Source: Gnetum montanum (Eukaryota > Streptophyta > Gnetopsida > Gnetales > Gnetaceae). Taken from it: 64,000 nucleotides of DNA. The position numbers and the translations under genes are program-made. Positions 1 to 10,221 of this stretch are shown here, piece by piece. Position 1 is the stretch's first letter. Each line of letters starts with the position of its first letter. The stretch is taken from the NCBI GenBank assembly GCA_015680685.1, contig MNCI01015910.1:210236-274235 (forward strand), given 5' to 3'. The notes beneath the pieces are model-generated. The model was not told the DNA's origin. It saw only the letters and a list, made by a program, of their open reading frames with translations, and did no database searches.

Positions 1-2310
1 TCATGCTCTTGCACAAATAGGCATGACAGAATTATATGCTAAATACATTGTGGAAGATTATGACATAAGGGATTACCATCCCATAGTAGCGCAACATCTA
101 AGGGAATTGAGGTAGGAGAGCCACCATACATTGTTGAAGGGCAAAGGGGTCCCGCACGTCCTAAGAAAAATTGGAGATGGTGAACCAATTATAACAGGTT
201 CTCCATCAAATGATGTTCCCCCTCCTAACAATAGTGAGGAGGTTGGGTATCAGAACCTACACTCCACAATACACAACCCTGGTTCTGATCCCCATGAGCA
301 CCAAGTATTCATCGAGGGAACAAAAATACATGACAAGGATGGGCATTTTGATCGTCATCACGATCGAGGCCATAGCCAAAGAAGAGAAGGTAAGAAACAT
401 AATCATGGCAATGGTTCCCCTTCTTCTTTCCCTTCATCACATCATTCACCCTCTCCTTCCACATCAAGACGTAGTCACAAAGAGCACAACGATGAGGATA
501 AGGGTAAGGAAAATGAGAGACCTTGATGAGAGAGTCAAGGGAGAGGACGAGGGCACTTTAGGGAATCAAGGCATGGTAGAAGGGAAAGTAGGGAATCACG
601 TAGGCATCATAGACGTCATGAGAGAGATGATCATGACAAACCCCTACTTGCCACCCGAAGTATGTTAGATATTACAAAGGCAGCGAGGATACCTACAAGG
701 CATCAAAAGGACAGTCAGATCAAGAGACTAGACATGAACAATATCCCCCGCTTTGAGGGGGGATACAATGTTGATCTATAGAATCACTTATAGGCATTCC
801 ATAATGCCTATGCCTTGAAGAATATCAAAAAATAGTGGCAAAAATTAAATTTTTTCCCTAGGACACTCATAAAAGAAGCAAAGAGTTGGTATCGGTCCTT
901 AGAGCCAGAAACCATTAGGAGATGGAGTACGATGTTAGAGTTGTTCAATGATAAATACCAAACATACTCTAGAGTGTCCAACTTGCATAAGCAGATCCAA
1001 GGATGGAAGAAGGGTAATCATGAACCCTTGGATGCTACCATGGGCCGATATTATGCATTGCTACATCGTTGCTCGGGCCATGGTTATGCACAATGGGATC
1101 AACTCCGTGACCTCGTAGATGGGCTAAGACATGAAACTAGGAGAACCCTTGGGACATATGCCCAAGGGAGATTATCTAAACTTAGATTCCATAAAATTCA
1201 TCGATTTTTGGAGCAAGTAGCTAAAGAAGAAGGGGAGCTATGGAAAAGAGAAAGCACGGAAGAATATAACCGTGATCCTTCCCTCCGAAAGAAGGGAGTA
1301 AGATTCTGCGATGAAGAGGATGAGTCACCACTCGAAGAGTTGGTGAATAGAAAAACCTTGCTGCTTCAAAAGCTAACAATGGAAGTATCAGCTAAGGTAA
1401 ATGAAATATGGAGCTCCTTAGATAGTAAAATTAAAACTGTCCTAAAAATCATAAAGGAGTCTAAGGAGGAACGAAGTAGTAACCATGGTAAGAAAAAACG
1501 GAGAGATTCATGCCATGCACGTGACAAGGGTAAGGGAAAAATGACTATCATCGATGAGGTTGTGGGATCAGACACAGACAATGACAGTGGATGTGAGATC
1601 TACCAATATGACCATCCTAAGGGATGTTGCCCAATAATCTCACATCTAGAAGAGTCTGGGTGTATGCACTCAACCCAAGACTTAACAGAAGGCAAGCACC
1701 CTGAAGGTTGCCTTATCCCCAAGGTAACCCAAGACAGTTCCACCAACCATTAACATATTATCCAAGTGGAAATCCATCACAACCTATCAGGAAACATTAG
1801 TAGTGGCAATACCCACAGTCATGGGGGATGCCACCGCCAAGACAACAATACCCTTACCAGCAACTAGACCCATATGGATACTACATGCAGAAGCCGATTT
1901 TTCCAAGTGACTCTATGGGTCATGCAACCCCATGATGTCACTACCCAATTCGGGAATATTTTCAGACTCCCTCTCCTTGAAGGGACACTCCACATGTATA
2001 CCATCCTCCAAATCCATTTGCACCTCTCACGTCGGTAGCTCCACCACCAATCGCTCCAACAATGCCAAGGGTATTTCCCACTCAATTGCAACAATCCAAT
2101 GTCACGAGGGCTTCCAATCCTCAATTCTCAGTTGGTCTTGACAATCTTATGCCAAAAATACCTTTCTTCAGAACCAACAATCCAACTAAGCCCTCACCCT
2201 CACAAGCGGTTGAACATCTAAACACCTCTATACCAAATAAGGTTTTAGGACCCCCTTCAAACCAAAAATTACACCCAGTGAATACGGCTATGTTAACACA
2301 TACTGTTACC
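1..2310 (+). pseudogene. gag: gag of element A (degenerate)
   Basis: Gag is the capsid/nucleocapsid precursor that packages element RNA. The reading frame aligns with the gag of element C from about its residue 80 onward: the acidic segment ending in a DYHP motif, a Ser/His/Arg-rich linker, and a capsid-like block (residues such as WYRSLEPETIRRW, about 885-925). The longest open stretch is 932-1753. Before its end lies the zinc-knuckle-like DHPKGCCP motif, near 1610-1630. The first Cys pair is incomplete here (C-E-I-Y). Two adjacent TAG codons at about 1798-1803 replace two CAG codons seen in C. A Pro/Gln/Tyr-rich linker follows to about 2310. The sequence is disrupted by many nonsense changes and cannot give full-length protein. 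Confidence 0.85.
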
Positions 2311-2913
2311 GATTAGATTAAGGTAGGTAACCTTTCCAAAAAATTCTCTGATCTTGGAAGTCCCCTAATTTATCTCCAAGTCGCTGGGAATGAACCTCAT
2401 AAGGCTCTTCTTGACTTGGGTTCCAGAGTCAACTTAATCTCACAAGAATTGTATAAAACCTAGAACCTGCCTCCACTCAAGAAGAGAAATATTCTCTTAG
2501 AGCTGGCCAACCAGTCCATCACTATTCTTTTAGGATAGGTTGAGGACATTGTTACCACCGTGGGTGGTTGGTCATACCCAGCTAATTTCCTGGTGATCCA
2601 AATAAACAATGACAAAGGGGACTTCTTGACAATAATGGTAAGGGCATGGCTGAGTACAATAGATGCACGCCTAGGAATCTGCAATCTTTCCCTAGAAATA
2701 TCCAAGAAAAATACTTTTGGAAAGATTAAGAAGAAGAAAGTTCCATGCATCACATATAGTGACACAAGGTGTCATTGTGTGCAGAAATCATGGGTGATGC
2801 GAAGTTTAACATTGCGTGCATGCAATCGGTTTGCACAAGACATTGACATACAAAAGTGCCTATATGTAGTAGCCACACGACAAGAAAAAACCCAGTGGCT
2901 AATGGCTAATTAA
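2311..2913 (+). pseudogene. Aspartic protease region of element A (degenerate)
   Basis: This retropepsin-like domain would cleave the Gag-Pol polyprotein. It aligns with the protease of element C (about 51120-51600): a TVTD.IKVG segment, the active-site loop, and a GRAWLST-like block that here reads VRAWLST near 2635-2660. The active-site triplet, near 2410-2425, reads D-L-G instead of D-S-G, a change expected to abolish activity. In-frame stops lie near 2313 and 2460. The last 118 codons (2560-2913) are open and include a conserved KKKVPCITYSD segment. Confidence 0.8.
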
Positions 2914-3700
2914 GAGAGAAACTTGATAACATGCATGGAACTATCTGAGGGGATAACTAGTGCTTACATTGAAGGCACGGACACACTAGATCAAGTTCGT
3001 TGTCAACTTCCAGCATTTAACTTCGAAAACATTAACTGGGGAAAGTTAGAGATTCTTGAGAAATTTAGACACGAGCCCCTAGATGTAAAATCACTGCCCA
3101 CCGGTTTGGAATACATGACCCTTGAAAACTGAAGATCGGTAATTATCAACGCAAAACTTGTCCCCAAGCAAGAAGAAAGCCTATTGAAAGTAATAAATAA
3201 ATGGTCAAAAGCCTTTTCCTGGTTGTATCCTGAGTTAACCAGAATAGACCCTCAGATATGCCAGCATAGGATTTACACGGACCCCTCCATGAAACCTCAA
3301 AAATAACCACAGAGGCGATTGAACCCGAAGTTGAAACAAGTAGTAAAAGAAGAGATAGAGCAGCTCCTTGAGGCTAGGTTCATGTATCCCATTGCTGATA
3401 GTGAATGGATTAGTCCTCTAGTAATTGTGCCTAAGAAGGGAGGCAAATGGAGGGTATGTATAGATTTTAGGCTACTAAACATGGCAACATTGAAAGATCA
3501 TTTTCCGTTGCCGTTCGTCGACCAAGTCTTGGACACTATAGCGGGGCATCGCTATTATAGTTTTCTGGATGGGTATAGTGGATATAATCAAATACAAATA
3601 GCACTAGAAGATTAAGCCAAAACAACATTCACTAGTCCCTAGGGAACGTTCGCATATAAGCAAATGTCATTTGGCTTGTGCAATGCCCCCGCCACGTTCC
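2914..3700 (+). pseudogene. Reverse transcriptase of element A, N-terminal part
   Basis: After a linker (2923-3132) the RT fingers and palm are readable: SPLVIVPKKGGKWRVCIDFR near 3412-3470, then FLDGYSGYNQIQIALED at about 3564-3614. A stop follows at 3613-3615, and a MSFGLCNA segment lies at about 3664-3687. The domain is cut at codon level by the B insertion at 3700/3701 and resumes at 12169 with residues matching H (36218 onward). RT copies element RNA to DNA. This copy is inactive because of the insertion and several stops. Confidence 0.88.
3696..3700. repeat. 5' target-site duplication of element B (GTTCC)
   Basis: GTTCC immediately precedes the TGTTGG start of element B and recurs directly after its CTAACA end at 12164-12168. 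Removing B and one copy restores the RT reading across the junction, by comparison with element H. Confidence 0.93.
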
Positions 3701-4707
3701 TGTTGGCACATTTGACCATTTCATGGAATAGCAAAAGTAAATATTGGAAAAAGACAATGGTAGAGAATATGATTAAAATATGAATGATATTAATTTTGTT
3801 ACAATTCCATTGTTTGTGTATACAAGACAAAACAAATATTCAAATGAAAAATATGATGGTTGTCATCTTATTGATATGCATAATCCTAGAGGTCTCATTT
3901 GGATTGATGTGGATGAACCTATAGTAAAAAAAAAAAATAAACAAAAGGAAAAAAGAAAAGAAATGCAAAATCTAGCATCATTTCTCTGTGAAAGCTTCCC
4001 AGAACATTGATTTCTTGGCAGATGAGATTTTGCGAGTCATAGAAAATAGGGATATGAGAACAAAGGGATAAGTTCTCTCAAAGAAACTAGAACTGTTAAA
4101 TTAGGACAAAAAGAAAGGAGGAGAACTCGTTCATGTTTGAGAAAGAGCACCATTTGCAACGCTTCTGGTCGAAAGTTGGCAGCATCATTGTGGTGCCAAT
4201 TTTCCAGGAAAGCTCCAACATCATACCATAGTTGGGCAAGGTGGAGGCTAGCTGCATTCATATGCAGTCCCAAATGCTTTTTATTTCGTAGACCATGGAT
4301 GCTCACTGGTACCTCTATGTTCAACAAGGGACGAAAAGGATTGGATTTGATTATAGGAATAAGCTTGTGGAGCAGACTGTGGAGAGTGGAAGAGTATACT
4401 ATATTCCTAAGGACGTGAAATTCTATGTCATCAATAGAGAAATCAATCACGATTTGCGCATCATCAGCTTCCCCTACGATGAGAATCCATCCTCGAGGGT
4501 GAAAAGGCAGCACCAGACATTCTTTGTTGATAGAGGACGATACCCCCAGAGTATATTCTCGATATTTAGAAGGGAAATTGCTAAATTGCTGGGCATTTCA
4601 AAGAGGGAGGCACACATGTATTTTGGAAGACATAGATGGATGAAAGCAATGGGGAGAGCCACGATTCAGTATGACCGTGGAGCTCGTCAAACCACCACCA
4701 CCACCAA
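3701..4707 (+). repeat. Element B 5' LTR, truncated
   Basis: This stretch is a diverged direct copy of 8562-9570, beginning TGTTGGCACATTT in both. Homology stops abruptly at about 4707, in a CACCACC run, and pol sequence follows from 4720. It keeps the U3 start, the small ORF at 3780-4010 and the first half of the captured vicilin fragment. Confidence 0.92.
4129..4707 (+). pseudogene. Captured vicilin (7S globulin) fragment in B 5' LTR, N-terminal cupin
   Basis: Vicilins are cupin-fold seed storage proteins. One frame reads FEKEHHLQRFWSKVGSI..VPIFQESSN, then MDAHWYLYVQQGTKRIGF (from 4295), then VYYIPKDVKFYVINREINHD, then FFV...GRYPQSIFSIF. These match the vicilin pattern of an 'ERS' segment, a DA..YVv.G.g.igf cupin strand, a YyIPaGv.FYviNRd strand, and a hinge with FF..GG..P.S....FS. 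Two in-frame TAG codons (about 4222 and 4280) are shared with the 3' LTR copy, so they predate insertion. The last ~140 codons (4295-4714) are open. It is not a functional gene, and it is cut off by the deletion at 4707. Confidence 0.82.
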
Positions 4708-4719
4708 TTATTAGATAGG

Positions 4720-5600
4720 ATGTCAAAGATGTTGAATGTTACAAAGGAAAGAGATTCGAGTTTCAAGAAAAACTTGTTAACATGTCTAAGAAATAATTTG
4801 GACAATTTTGCTTGGTCTTATGATGATCTTAAAGCTTTTAGACTAGATGTGATGACACATAAAATTCCTTTAATAGAAGGTTGTAAAATAGTCAAGCAAA
4901 AACAAAGGAAATTCAATCCATCATTTGAACCAGCTATGGAAATTGAAATCAAGAAGCTGTTGCAAGCATGAATCATATATCTAGTACGATATTCAACATG
5001 GCTTGCTAATCTTGTTCCAGTGAGAAAGAAAAATGGTGATATAAGGTTTTGTGTAGACTTTAGAAATCTGAATAATGCCTCAAAAAAGGATAAGTATCCA
5101 CTTCCAAGAATTGATGAGATGTTGATTAAAGTCTTAGGTTGTCAAGTATATTCTTTCTTAGATGGTTTCTCATGTTATAATCAAATCGTGATAGATAAAA
5201 ATGATAGATACAAAACAACATTTATCACTAAATGGGGAACTTTCACTTACCAAAGAATGCCATTTGGATTGTTAAACGCTGGAGCTACTTTCCAAAGAGC
5301 AATGGATTTAGCATTTAAGGATTTATTAGGCAAATTCATGGTGGTTTATTTGGATGATATTACGATATTCTCAAAGAAAAAAGAAGATCATATTAATCAT
5401 CTCTAGCAAATTTTTGACAGATGTCGTGAGTTTGGTATTTCACTAAATCCTAAGAAGTGCATCTTCGAGGTTAAGTTCGGAAGCCTATTAGGCCATGTGA
5501 TATGTCAATAAGGAATTGCCATAGACAATTCCCGAATCTAAGCAGTACAGAATATTGAGCATCCCACAAGTAAGAAATCTCTTAGATCTTTCTTTGGGAA
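4720..5600 (+). pseudogene. Reverse transcriptase of element B
   Basis: The domain runs from an LDNFAWSYDD segment (about 4798) through DIRFCVDFRNLNNASKKDKY and FLDGFSCYNQIVIDKNDRY. It then passes KWGTFTYQRMPFGLLNAGA to the catalytic VVYLDDITIFS motif near 5340-5372. Only a few stops interrupt it (TGA near 4969, TAG near 5404, one each near 5509 and 5539). 'DFRNLNNAS' and 'NAGATFQRAM' place it among non-chromovirus plant gypsy elements. The N-terminal part and everything upstream were lost in the 4707 deletion. Confidence 0.9.
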
Positions 5601-6290
5601 GATAAACTTTGTGAAAAAGTTCATTCCTGGGTTTACTGAAATTACCAAGCCTTTGATGCATATGCTAAAAGAGGATGTCCAAGTAGAGAAAACACCAGAA
5701 TTAGAGATAGCTTTATTAGAAATTAAAAATGCTATACAAGAGGCTCCATATTTGGTAAATCCTAGGCTAAAAGAAGAGTTTTGGTTATATTCTTTTACTT
5801 CGAATGATTCTATCGCTGCCGTTTTAACACAAAAAGATGATGAAGGTCAAGATGAACTAATTGGATTTTTTGGGTATCAGTTAAAAGGTTCAGAATTAAA
5901 TTATTCAGACTTAGAGAAACAAGATTTTGCAATCATCAAAGCACTTCAACATTTTAAATATTATTTGGAAAGTTCATTAGTCCACATTATGCTAATTGAA
6001 CTTGCAGTTAAGCGATTCCTAGCCCAAAATGAGATTGGATTAAAAGAAGGAAAATGGCTTATAAAGTTGCAAAGTTTTAGATTTTCATTGGAAATATGAA
6101 AAATAATTAAGGGAATGGGTTTAGCTAAGTTAATGACTAGAGAAAGTGAAGTATGTACACTTGACACCCATGAAGAGAATTGGTATGATGAAATTCTCAA
6201 ATTTCTTAATACAAGGAAAATCCCAAATAATTTAACTGCAAGTCAAAAGAGAGCTTTCTTCAAAAAAGCATGAAGATTTGTTGTTAAAGA
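5601..6290 (+). pseudogene. RNase H region and connection of element B
   Basis: An open stretch from 5611 to 6099 begins KKFIPGFTEITKPLMHMLKE (thumb/connection). It continues through an RT-linked RNase H: LYSFTSNDSIAAVLTQKDDE, ELNYSDLEKQDFAIIKALQH, then an EGKWLIKLQSFRF block. The domain would degrade the RNA strand of RNA:DNA hybrids. Stops at about 6097 and 6271 end the frame. Confidence 0.82.
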
Positions 6291-7428
6291 TGGTATATTA
6301 TATAGAAAGGATTTTCGAGGGTTTTATTGGAATGTGTTCATAATGACCAAATTAGTTTCATTTTGGAACAATTTCATGATCATTTGAATTTATTTTATGA
6401 ATCCCCTAAGTCAACTATGCAACATATACTTCGATATGGATATTACTGGCCTTCCATGTATTAAGAAATTAGTTTAAAGATTCAAAAATGCTATAAATGT
6501 CAAATTCATGGGCCCAAAATTAGAAAGGCTAGAGCCCCTTTAAAGCCAGTAGTTGCAGATAGACCATTTCAGCAATGGGGTTTGGATTTTATTGGCACAA
6601 TTACTCCTTCAAGAGCTAGACTCAAGTTTATTCTCATGGCTACTGATTATTTCACTAAATGTTCTGAAGCAAAGGCTCTAAGAGGAAGTTCAGCATCAGA
6701 TGTGATTAAGTTTCTAGAATACCACATTCTAAGTAGAGTTGGTCTACCCGAAGTGTTAGTGTCAGACAATGGACCCACTTTCAAATTTGAAGAGTTTATC
6801 AAGTGGGCATCAGAAAAATCTATTTTCTTATTTTCCTCATCAAACTATTATCCTCAAGGAAATGGCCTAGAAGAATCCACCAATAAAGAGCTTATCGCTT
6901 ATATCAAGAAATCGATGGATGGAAATCTAGGAAATTGGATCAATTATCTACAATCCGCGTTATGGTTAGATCGAATTAGATTCAAGAGAGCTATTGGGAC
7001 ATCACCGTATAACTTAGTTTATGGTTTGCCAGCTAGAATTACAAATAAGATTGTAAGCTCAGCTTTTGAATTCGTACAAAGATATAGTGAAAAAACTGAT
7101 AGAGATAGAAGTTTCATGACTCTGCTTATTAAAAGAGAGGCTGAAGTAGATAAAGCAAGGGATAATTTGTTACAAAATACCTCTCAAGTTAAAAGATGTT
7201 TTGATAGGAAAGCTTTGAAAAGAACTTTCAAGATAGAGGACCTTGTCATATTATGGAATATGAAGAAACCTAACAAATTTACACCGACATAGATTAGTCC
7301 CTTTCAAATTACAAAACAATTGTCAGAGGATACTTACAAATTATCAACTTTGGATGGCATGGAATTGCAACTTCCATATAATGTTTTGCATATAAAACAT
7401 TATTTTGGACAATTGCATATAGCTTGAA
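6291..7428 (+). pseudogene. Integrase of element B
   Basis: The zinc-binding part is degraded (KCYKCQIHGP near 6490). The catalytic core is open from about 6570 to 7292. It carries the three acidic residues of the DDE triad in QQWGLDFIG, LVSDNGPTF and GNGLEESTNKE. A C-terminal region (FKIEDLVILWNMKK, then after a TAG at 7290 LSTLDGMELQLPYNVLHIKHYF) ends at about 7428. No chromodomain follows. Integrase would insert the cDNA into host DNA. This copy is nearly complete but interrupted. Confidence 0.88.
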
Positions 7429-7878
7429 GATATCCTTACACAAAGTAATATATGTACATACTATTAGATATAATATTACTAATATTACTAGGAATATAGT
7501 ATTAATTATTATGTTTAATTATGCTATTGATATAATTAGATAAGTAGATAGTATTTTATAATAGTAAATATATTTAGGATAAATTTATTTAAATTAGAAA
7601 ATAGTTTTCCTTCAAGTGATCAAAGTGGAAGCCTACAAGTGAAACAAGTGGAATCCCACAAGTGTGACAAGTGGAGAAGATGACTCATCAACCACTTAGT
7701 GAGGATTGTGACAAGTGGTTAGAATGCTGAAAAAGAGGAAAAATTGGTTAAAGACTCTTAGGGGGAATTTTAAATTTCTAGCACCTATAAAAAGAGGATT
7801 GGGTTGGCTAGGATTTCATCATATTTCAATTCAAGTTGAGTAGGGAAAGTAAGACCAAGTTAATTTTGAAAGAGGGAG
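7429..7878. other. Post-pol spacer of element B with ACAAGTG repeats and TATA-like box
   Basis: An AT-rich stretch (7440-7600) precedes a cluster of ACAAGTG/CAAGTGG motifs (about 7612-7716, at least six copies). A good TATA-like sequence, CTATAAAAAG at 7785-7794, stands 85 bases before the ATG at 7879. No coding match was seen. Confidence 0.5.
7785..7794 (+). promoter_or_regulatory. Possible internal TATA box upstream of the 125-codon ORF of element B
   Basis: CTATAAAAAG lies inside the element, downstream of pol and 85 bases upstream of the ORF at 7879. It could drive a separate 3' transcript. This rests on position and consensus only. Confidence 0.35.
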
Positions 7879-8256
7879 ATGGAGTTTGGGAGAACAATGA
7901 AAAAGCCTTTTATTCCATATGTGATGGGATGTTACCCTGAACAGGTCTTAAAGGCTTACTTGAAAGCTAGATCATGTGGAGCACCGAAAGAGTGTCCTTT
8001 CATAGCTTGGTTGTTTGATGAATTTTCATTCCTCACAAGAGATTTAGAGATAGAGTTAAATGTTTGGGGGCAATATCAAGATTGCACCCAAGAAGAGAAG
8101 AAGGGAGAAGAGCAACCAACCAATGAAGAGTCATGGGCATGGGAAGAAGCATTTGTATCTCAAGAGGAAGATGAAGGACCCAATGAAGAAGAACAGAAGA
8201 GTTCATCTGAAAAAGAAAATAAGAAGACTGCTGAAGAAAAAGTTCTAGTAGATTAA
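7879..8256 (+). CDS. Unknown 125-aa acidic protein downstream of pol in element B
   Basis: The ORF begins with ATG at 7879 and is uninterrupted, although pol of the same element has several stops. I do not recognise the protein. The first ~65 residues look globular (MGCYPEQVLKAYLKA, then ECPFIAWLFDEFSFL). The last 50 are strongly acidic, rich in Glu, Lys and Ser, and likely disordered. It has no signal peptide or membrane segment. It sits in the 3' position where several large gypsy lineages carry an extra ORF. Whether it is expressed or still selected cannot be judged from one copy. Confidence 0.5.
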   Translation: MEFGRTMKKPFIPYVMGCYPEQVLKAYLKARSCGAPKECPFIAWLFDEFSFLTRDLEIELNVWGQYQDCTQEEKKGEEQPTNEESWAWEEAFVSQEEDEGPNEEEQKSSSEKENKKTAEEKVLVD

Positions 8257-8548
8257 GTTGAGAGCTTCACCCACGTCAGAAATTGCCTATGAGAAAGTTA
8301 GAGAGATGAGGATTCCTACTAGAGTAACCCTCACAATTCTGTTTCCATCCCAAGAATAGTACATGAATGAAGGACTTTCTAATGTATAGTTTGTTATTTT
8401 TTTTAGGAATGAGGTTTTTATACCATCAAACCTTATGTTTGATGGGAATTTTCTTCCAAAAAGATTTCTGTTCAGCTGTAAAAATTCAATGAAAGTTTCA
8501 ATATGTTTTAGTTTTAAAATGGGGCTGCATAAATTTATTTAAGCTTTT
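8257..8548. other. Noncoding 3' region of element B
   Basis: This is the stretch between the 125-codon ORF and the polypurine tract. It is T- and A-rich with no ORF or repeat of note. Confidence 0.5.
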
Positions 8549-8561
8549 AAGGGGGTAGAAA
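8549..8561 (+). other. Polypurine tract of element B
   Basis: AAGGGGGTAGAAA directly abuts the TGTTGG start of the 3' LTR, the expected position of the plus-strand primer. Confidence 0.8.
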
Positions 8562-8640
8562 TGTTGGCACATTTTTCCAATTCATGGAACAGCAAAAGTA
8601 AATATTGGAAAAAGGAAATGGTAGAGAACATGATTAAAAT

Positions 8641-8934
8641 ATGAATGATATTAATTCTGTTACACTTCCATCATTTGTGTATACAAGACAAAACAAATAT
8701 TCAAATGAAAAATACGATGGTTGTCATCTTATTGATATGCATAATCATGGAGGTCTCATTTGGATTGATGTGGATGAACCTATAGTAAAAAAAAAACAAG
8801 CAAACAAAAGGACAAAAGAAAAGGAAAGCAAAATACAACATCATTTCTTTGTGAAAGCTTTCCAAAACATTGATTTCTCGGCAAATGAGATTTTGCAAGT
8901 CATAGAAAACAGGGATATGAGAAAAAAGGGATAA
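8641..8934 (+). other. Conserved 97-codon ORF in U3 of element B (function unknown)
   Basis: It starts with ATG at 8641. The first ~50 residues (for example KYDGCHLIDMHN and GLIWIDVDEPIV) are nearly identical to the ORF at 3780-4010 in the 5' LTR; the Lys-rich tail differs by frameshift. I recognise no family. It may be the upstream part of the captured sequence or a chance ORF. The two copies are alleles of one LTR, so their likeness alone does not prove selection. Confidence 0.3.
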
Positions 8935-8998
8935 GTTCTCTAAAAGAAAATAGAAGTATTAAATTAGGATAAAAAGAAAGGAGGAGAACCCATTCGTG

Positions 8999-9869
8999 TT
9001 CGAGAAAGAGCACCATTTGTAATGCTTCTGGTCGGAAGTTGGCAACATCACTGTGGTGACAATTTTCCAGGAAAGCTCCAACATCGTACCATAGTTGGGT
9101 AAGGTAGAGGCTAGCTACATTCATATGTAGTCCCAAACACTTTTTATTCCATAGACCATGGATGCTCACTAGTACCTCTATGTTCAACAAGGGACGGCAA
9201 GGATTGGATCTGATTATAGGAATAAGCTTATGGAGCAGATTGCGGAGAGCGAACAAGTATACTATATTCTCAAGGGCGTGACGTTCTATGTCATCAATAG
9301 AGAAATCGATCATGATTTGCGCATCATCAGCTTCCTCTACGACGAGAATCCATCCCTGAGGGTGAAAAGGCAGCACCAAACATTCTTTGTCGGTGGAGGA
9401 CGATACCCCCAGAGTATATTCTCGATCTTCAGAAGGGCAATTGCTAAATTGCTGGGAATTTTGGAGAGGGAGGTGCACATGTATTTTGGAATACATAGAT
9501 GGATGAAAGCAGTGGGGAGAGCTAGGATTCAGTATGACCATGGAGCGCATCAAACCACCATCACCACCAAGGTCACGTTAAATCTGGAAGCCCTTCAATC
9601 TGCACCAAAAGAAGCCCAAAGTCTCCAACGATAGTGGCCAATACATCTATTATGATCAACATGACTTTAAACCCCTGGAAATCCTTGATCTTGGGATTTC
9701 CATCACCAACATTTCTCAGGGAGCCATGATGATGCTACACAAGAACAGCCATGCCACCAAGGTGTCAATTGTGCTCAGAGGCAACGGAACGTTGCAGTTG
9801 GCCATCGAAAATCCCTCTTATCCTGCTTTCCAAACATGGTCCGAACAAGAAGAAGAAGAATGGGAACAC
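8999..9869 (+). pseudogene. Captured vicilin (7S globulin) fragment in B 3' LTR, both cupin halves
   Basis: The first frame (8999 to about 9575) matches the N-terminal cupin: DAH.YLYVQQGTARIG, VYYILKGVTFYVINREIDHD, then FFVGGGRYPQSIFSIFRR. After a frameshift near 9571-9582 the reading continues KPFNLHQKKPKVSNDSGQYI and FKPLEILDLGISITNISQGA, then HATKVSIVLRGNGTLQLA, and ends EEEEWEH. This is the hinge and first strands of the C-terminal cupin. About 290 codons read through without an intron, whereas plant vicilin genes normally have several, so the source was probably spliced RNA. Stops at several positions make it a pseudogene. The TAA at 9870 coincides with the start of the next captured fragment. 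Confidence 0.85.
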
Positions 9870-9879
9870 TAAGAATGCA

Positions 9880-10221
9880 ATGGCAAGGCCTTGTTTTGCA
9901 ATGGTGGTAGACCTGTATCGGCTGTTGAGGTAGTACATCGTAGTGCACTACTCGGGGCCAGAAGTGGTGGAAGCAGAGGATGATTTGTAGGCCGTGAAGC
10001 AGCTGCATGGTGAAGTGGAGAAGGGAGCCTCCTCAGATTCACCGGAGGCATGGCAATATGTGATGTAATTTTACTATTACACGCTCTGTGTCATGAAAAT
10101 GCAATTTCTGATTTTTGCAGAGAAGGAGCACATCCACACCTTGAAATTCACGTGGCACGACGCTTTCAATCTGCAAAAGCAGACCTTGTAGTAGAACATT
10201 CATCTTGGAAAGGCCACGATC
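9880..10221 (+). pseudogene. Captured ALIX/BRO1-domain fragment in B 3' LTR
   Basis: A single frame of 114 codons reads VDLYRLLR, YIVVHYSGPEVVEAEDDL, AVKQLHGEVEKG, FYYYTLCVMKMQFLI, EKEHIHTLKFTWHDAFN and NIHLGKATI. The order and spacing fit the N-terminal BRO1 domain of plant ALIX, an ESCRT-associated adaptor in endosomal sorting: VDLYRPLR, a DDLE.LKQL segment, YY..LC, a F.W.DAF motif, and QQNIHLEKA. Five in-frame stops (four TAG, one TAA) fall mostly where Gln codons are expected. It begins about ten bases after the vicilin fragment ends, so the two host fragments are fused head to tail. Confidence 0.75.

Noticed and set aside
10056-10117. Possible intron (GT...TTTTTGCAG) inside the ALIX-like fragment
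   Set aside because: The sequence across it stays in frame and matches the expected YY..LC segment between the DDL and FTWHDAF blocks, so it is coding and the splice-like ends are chance.
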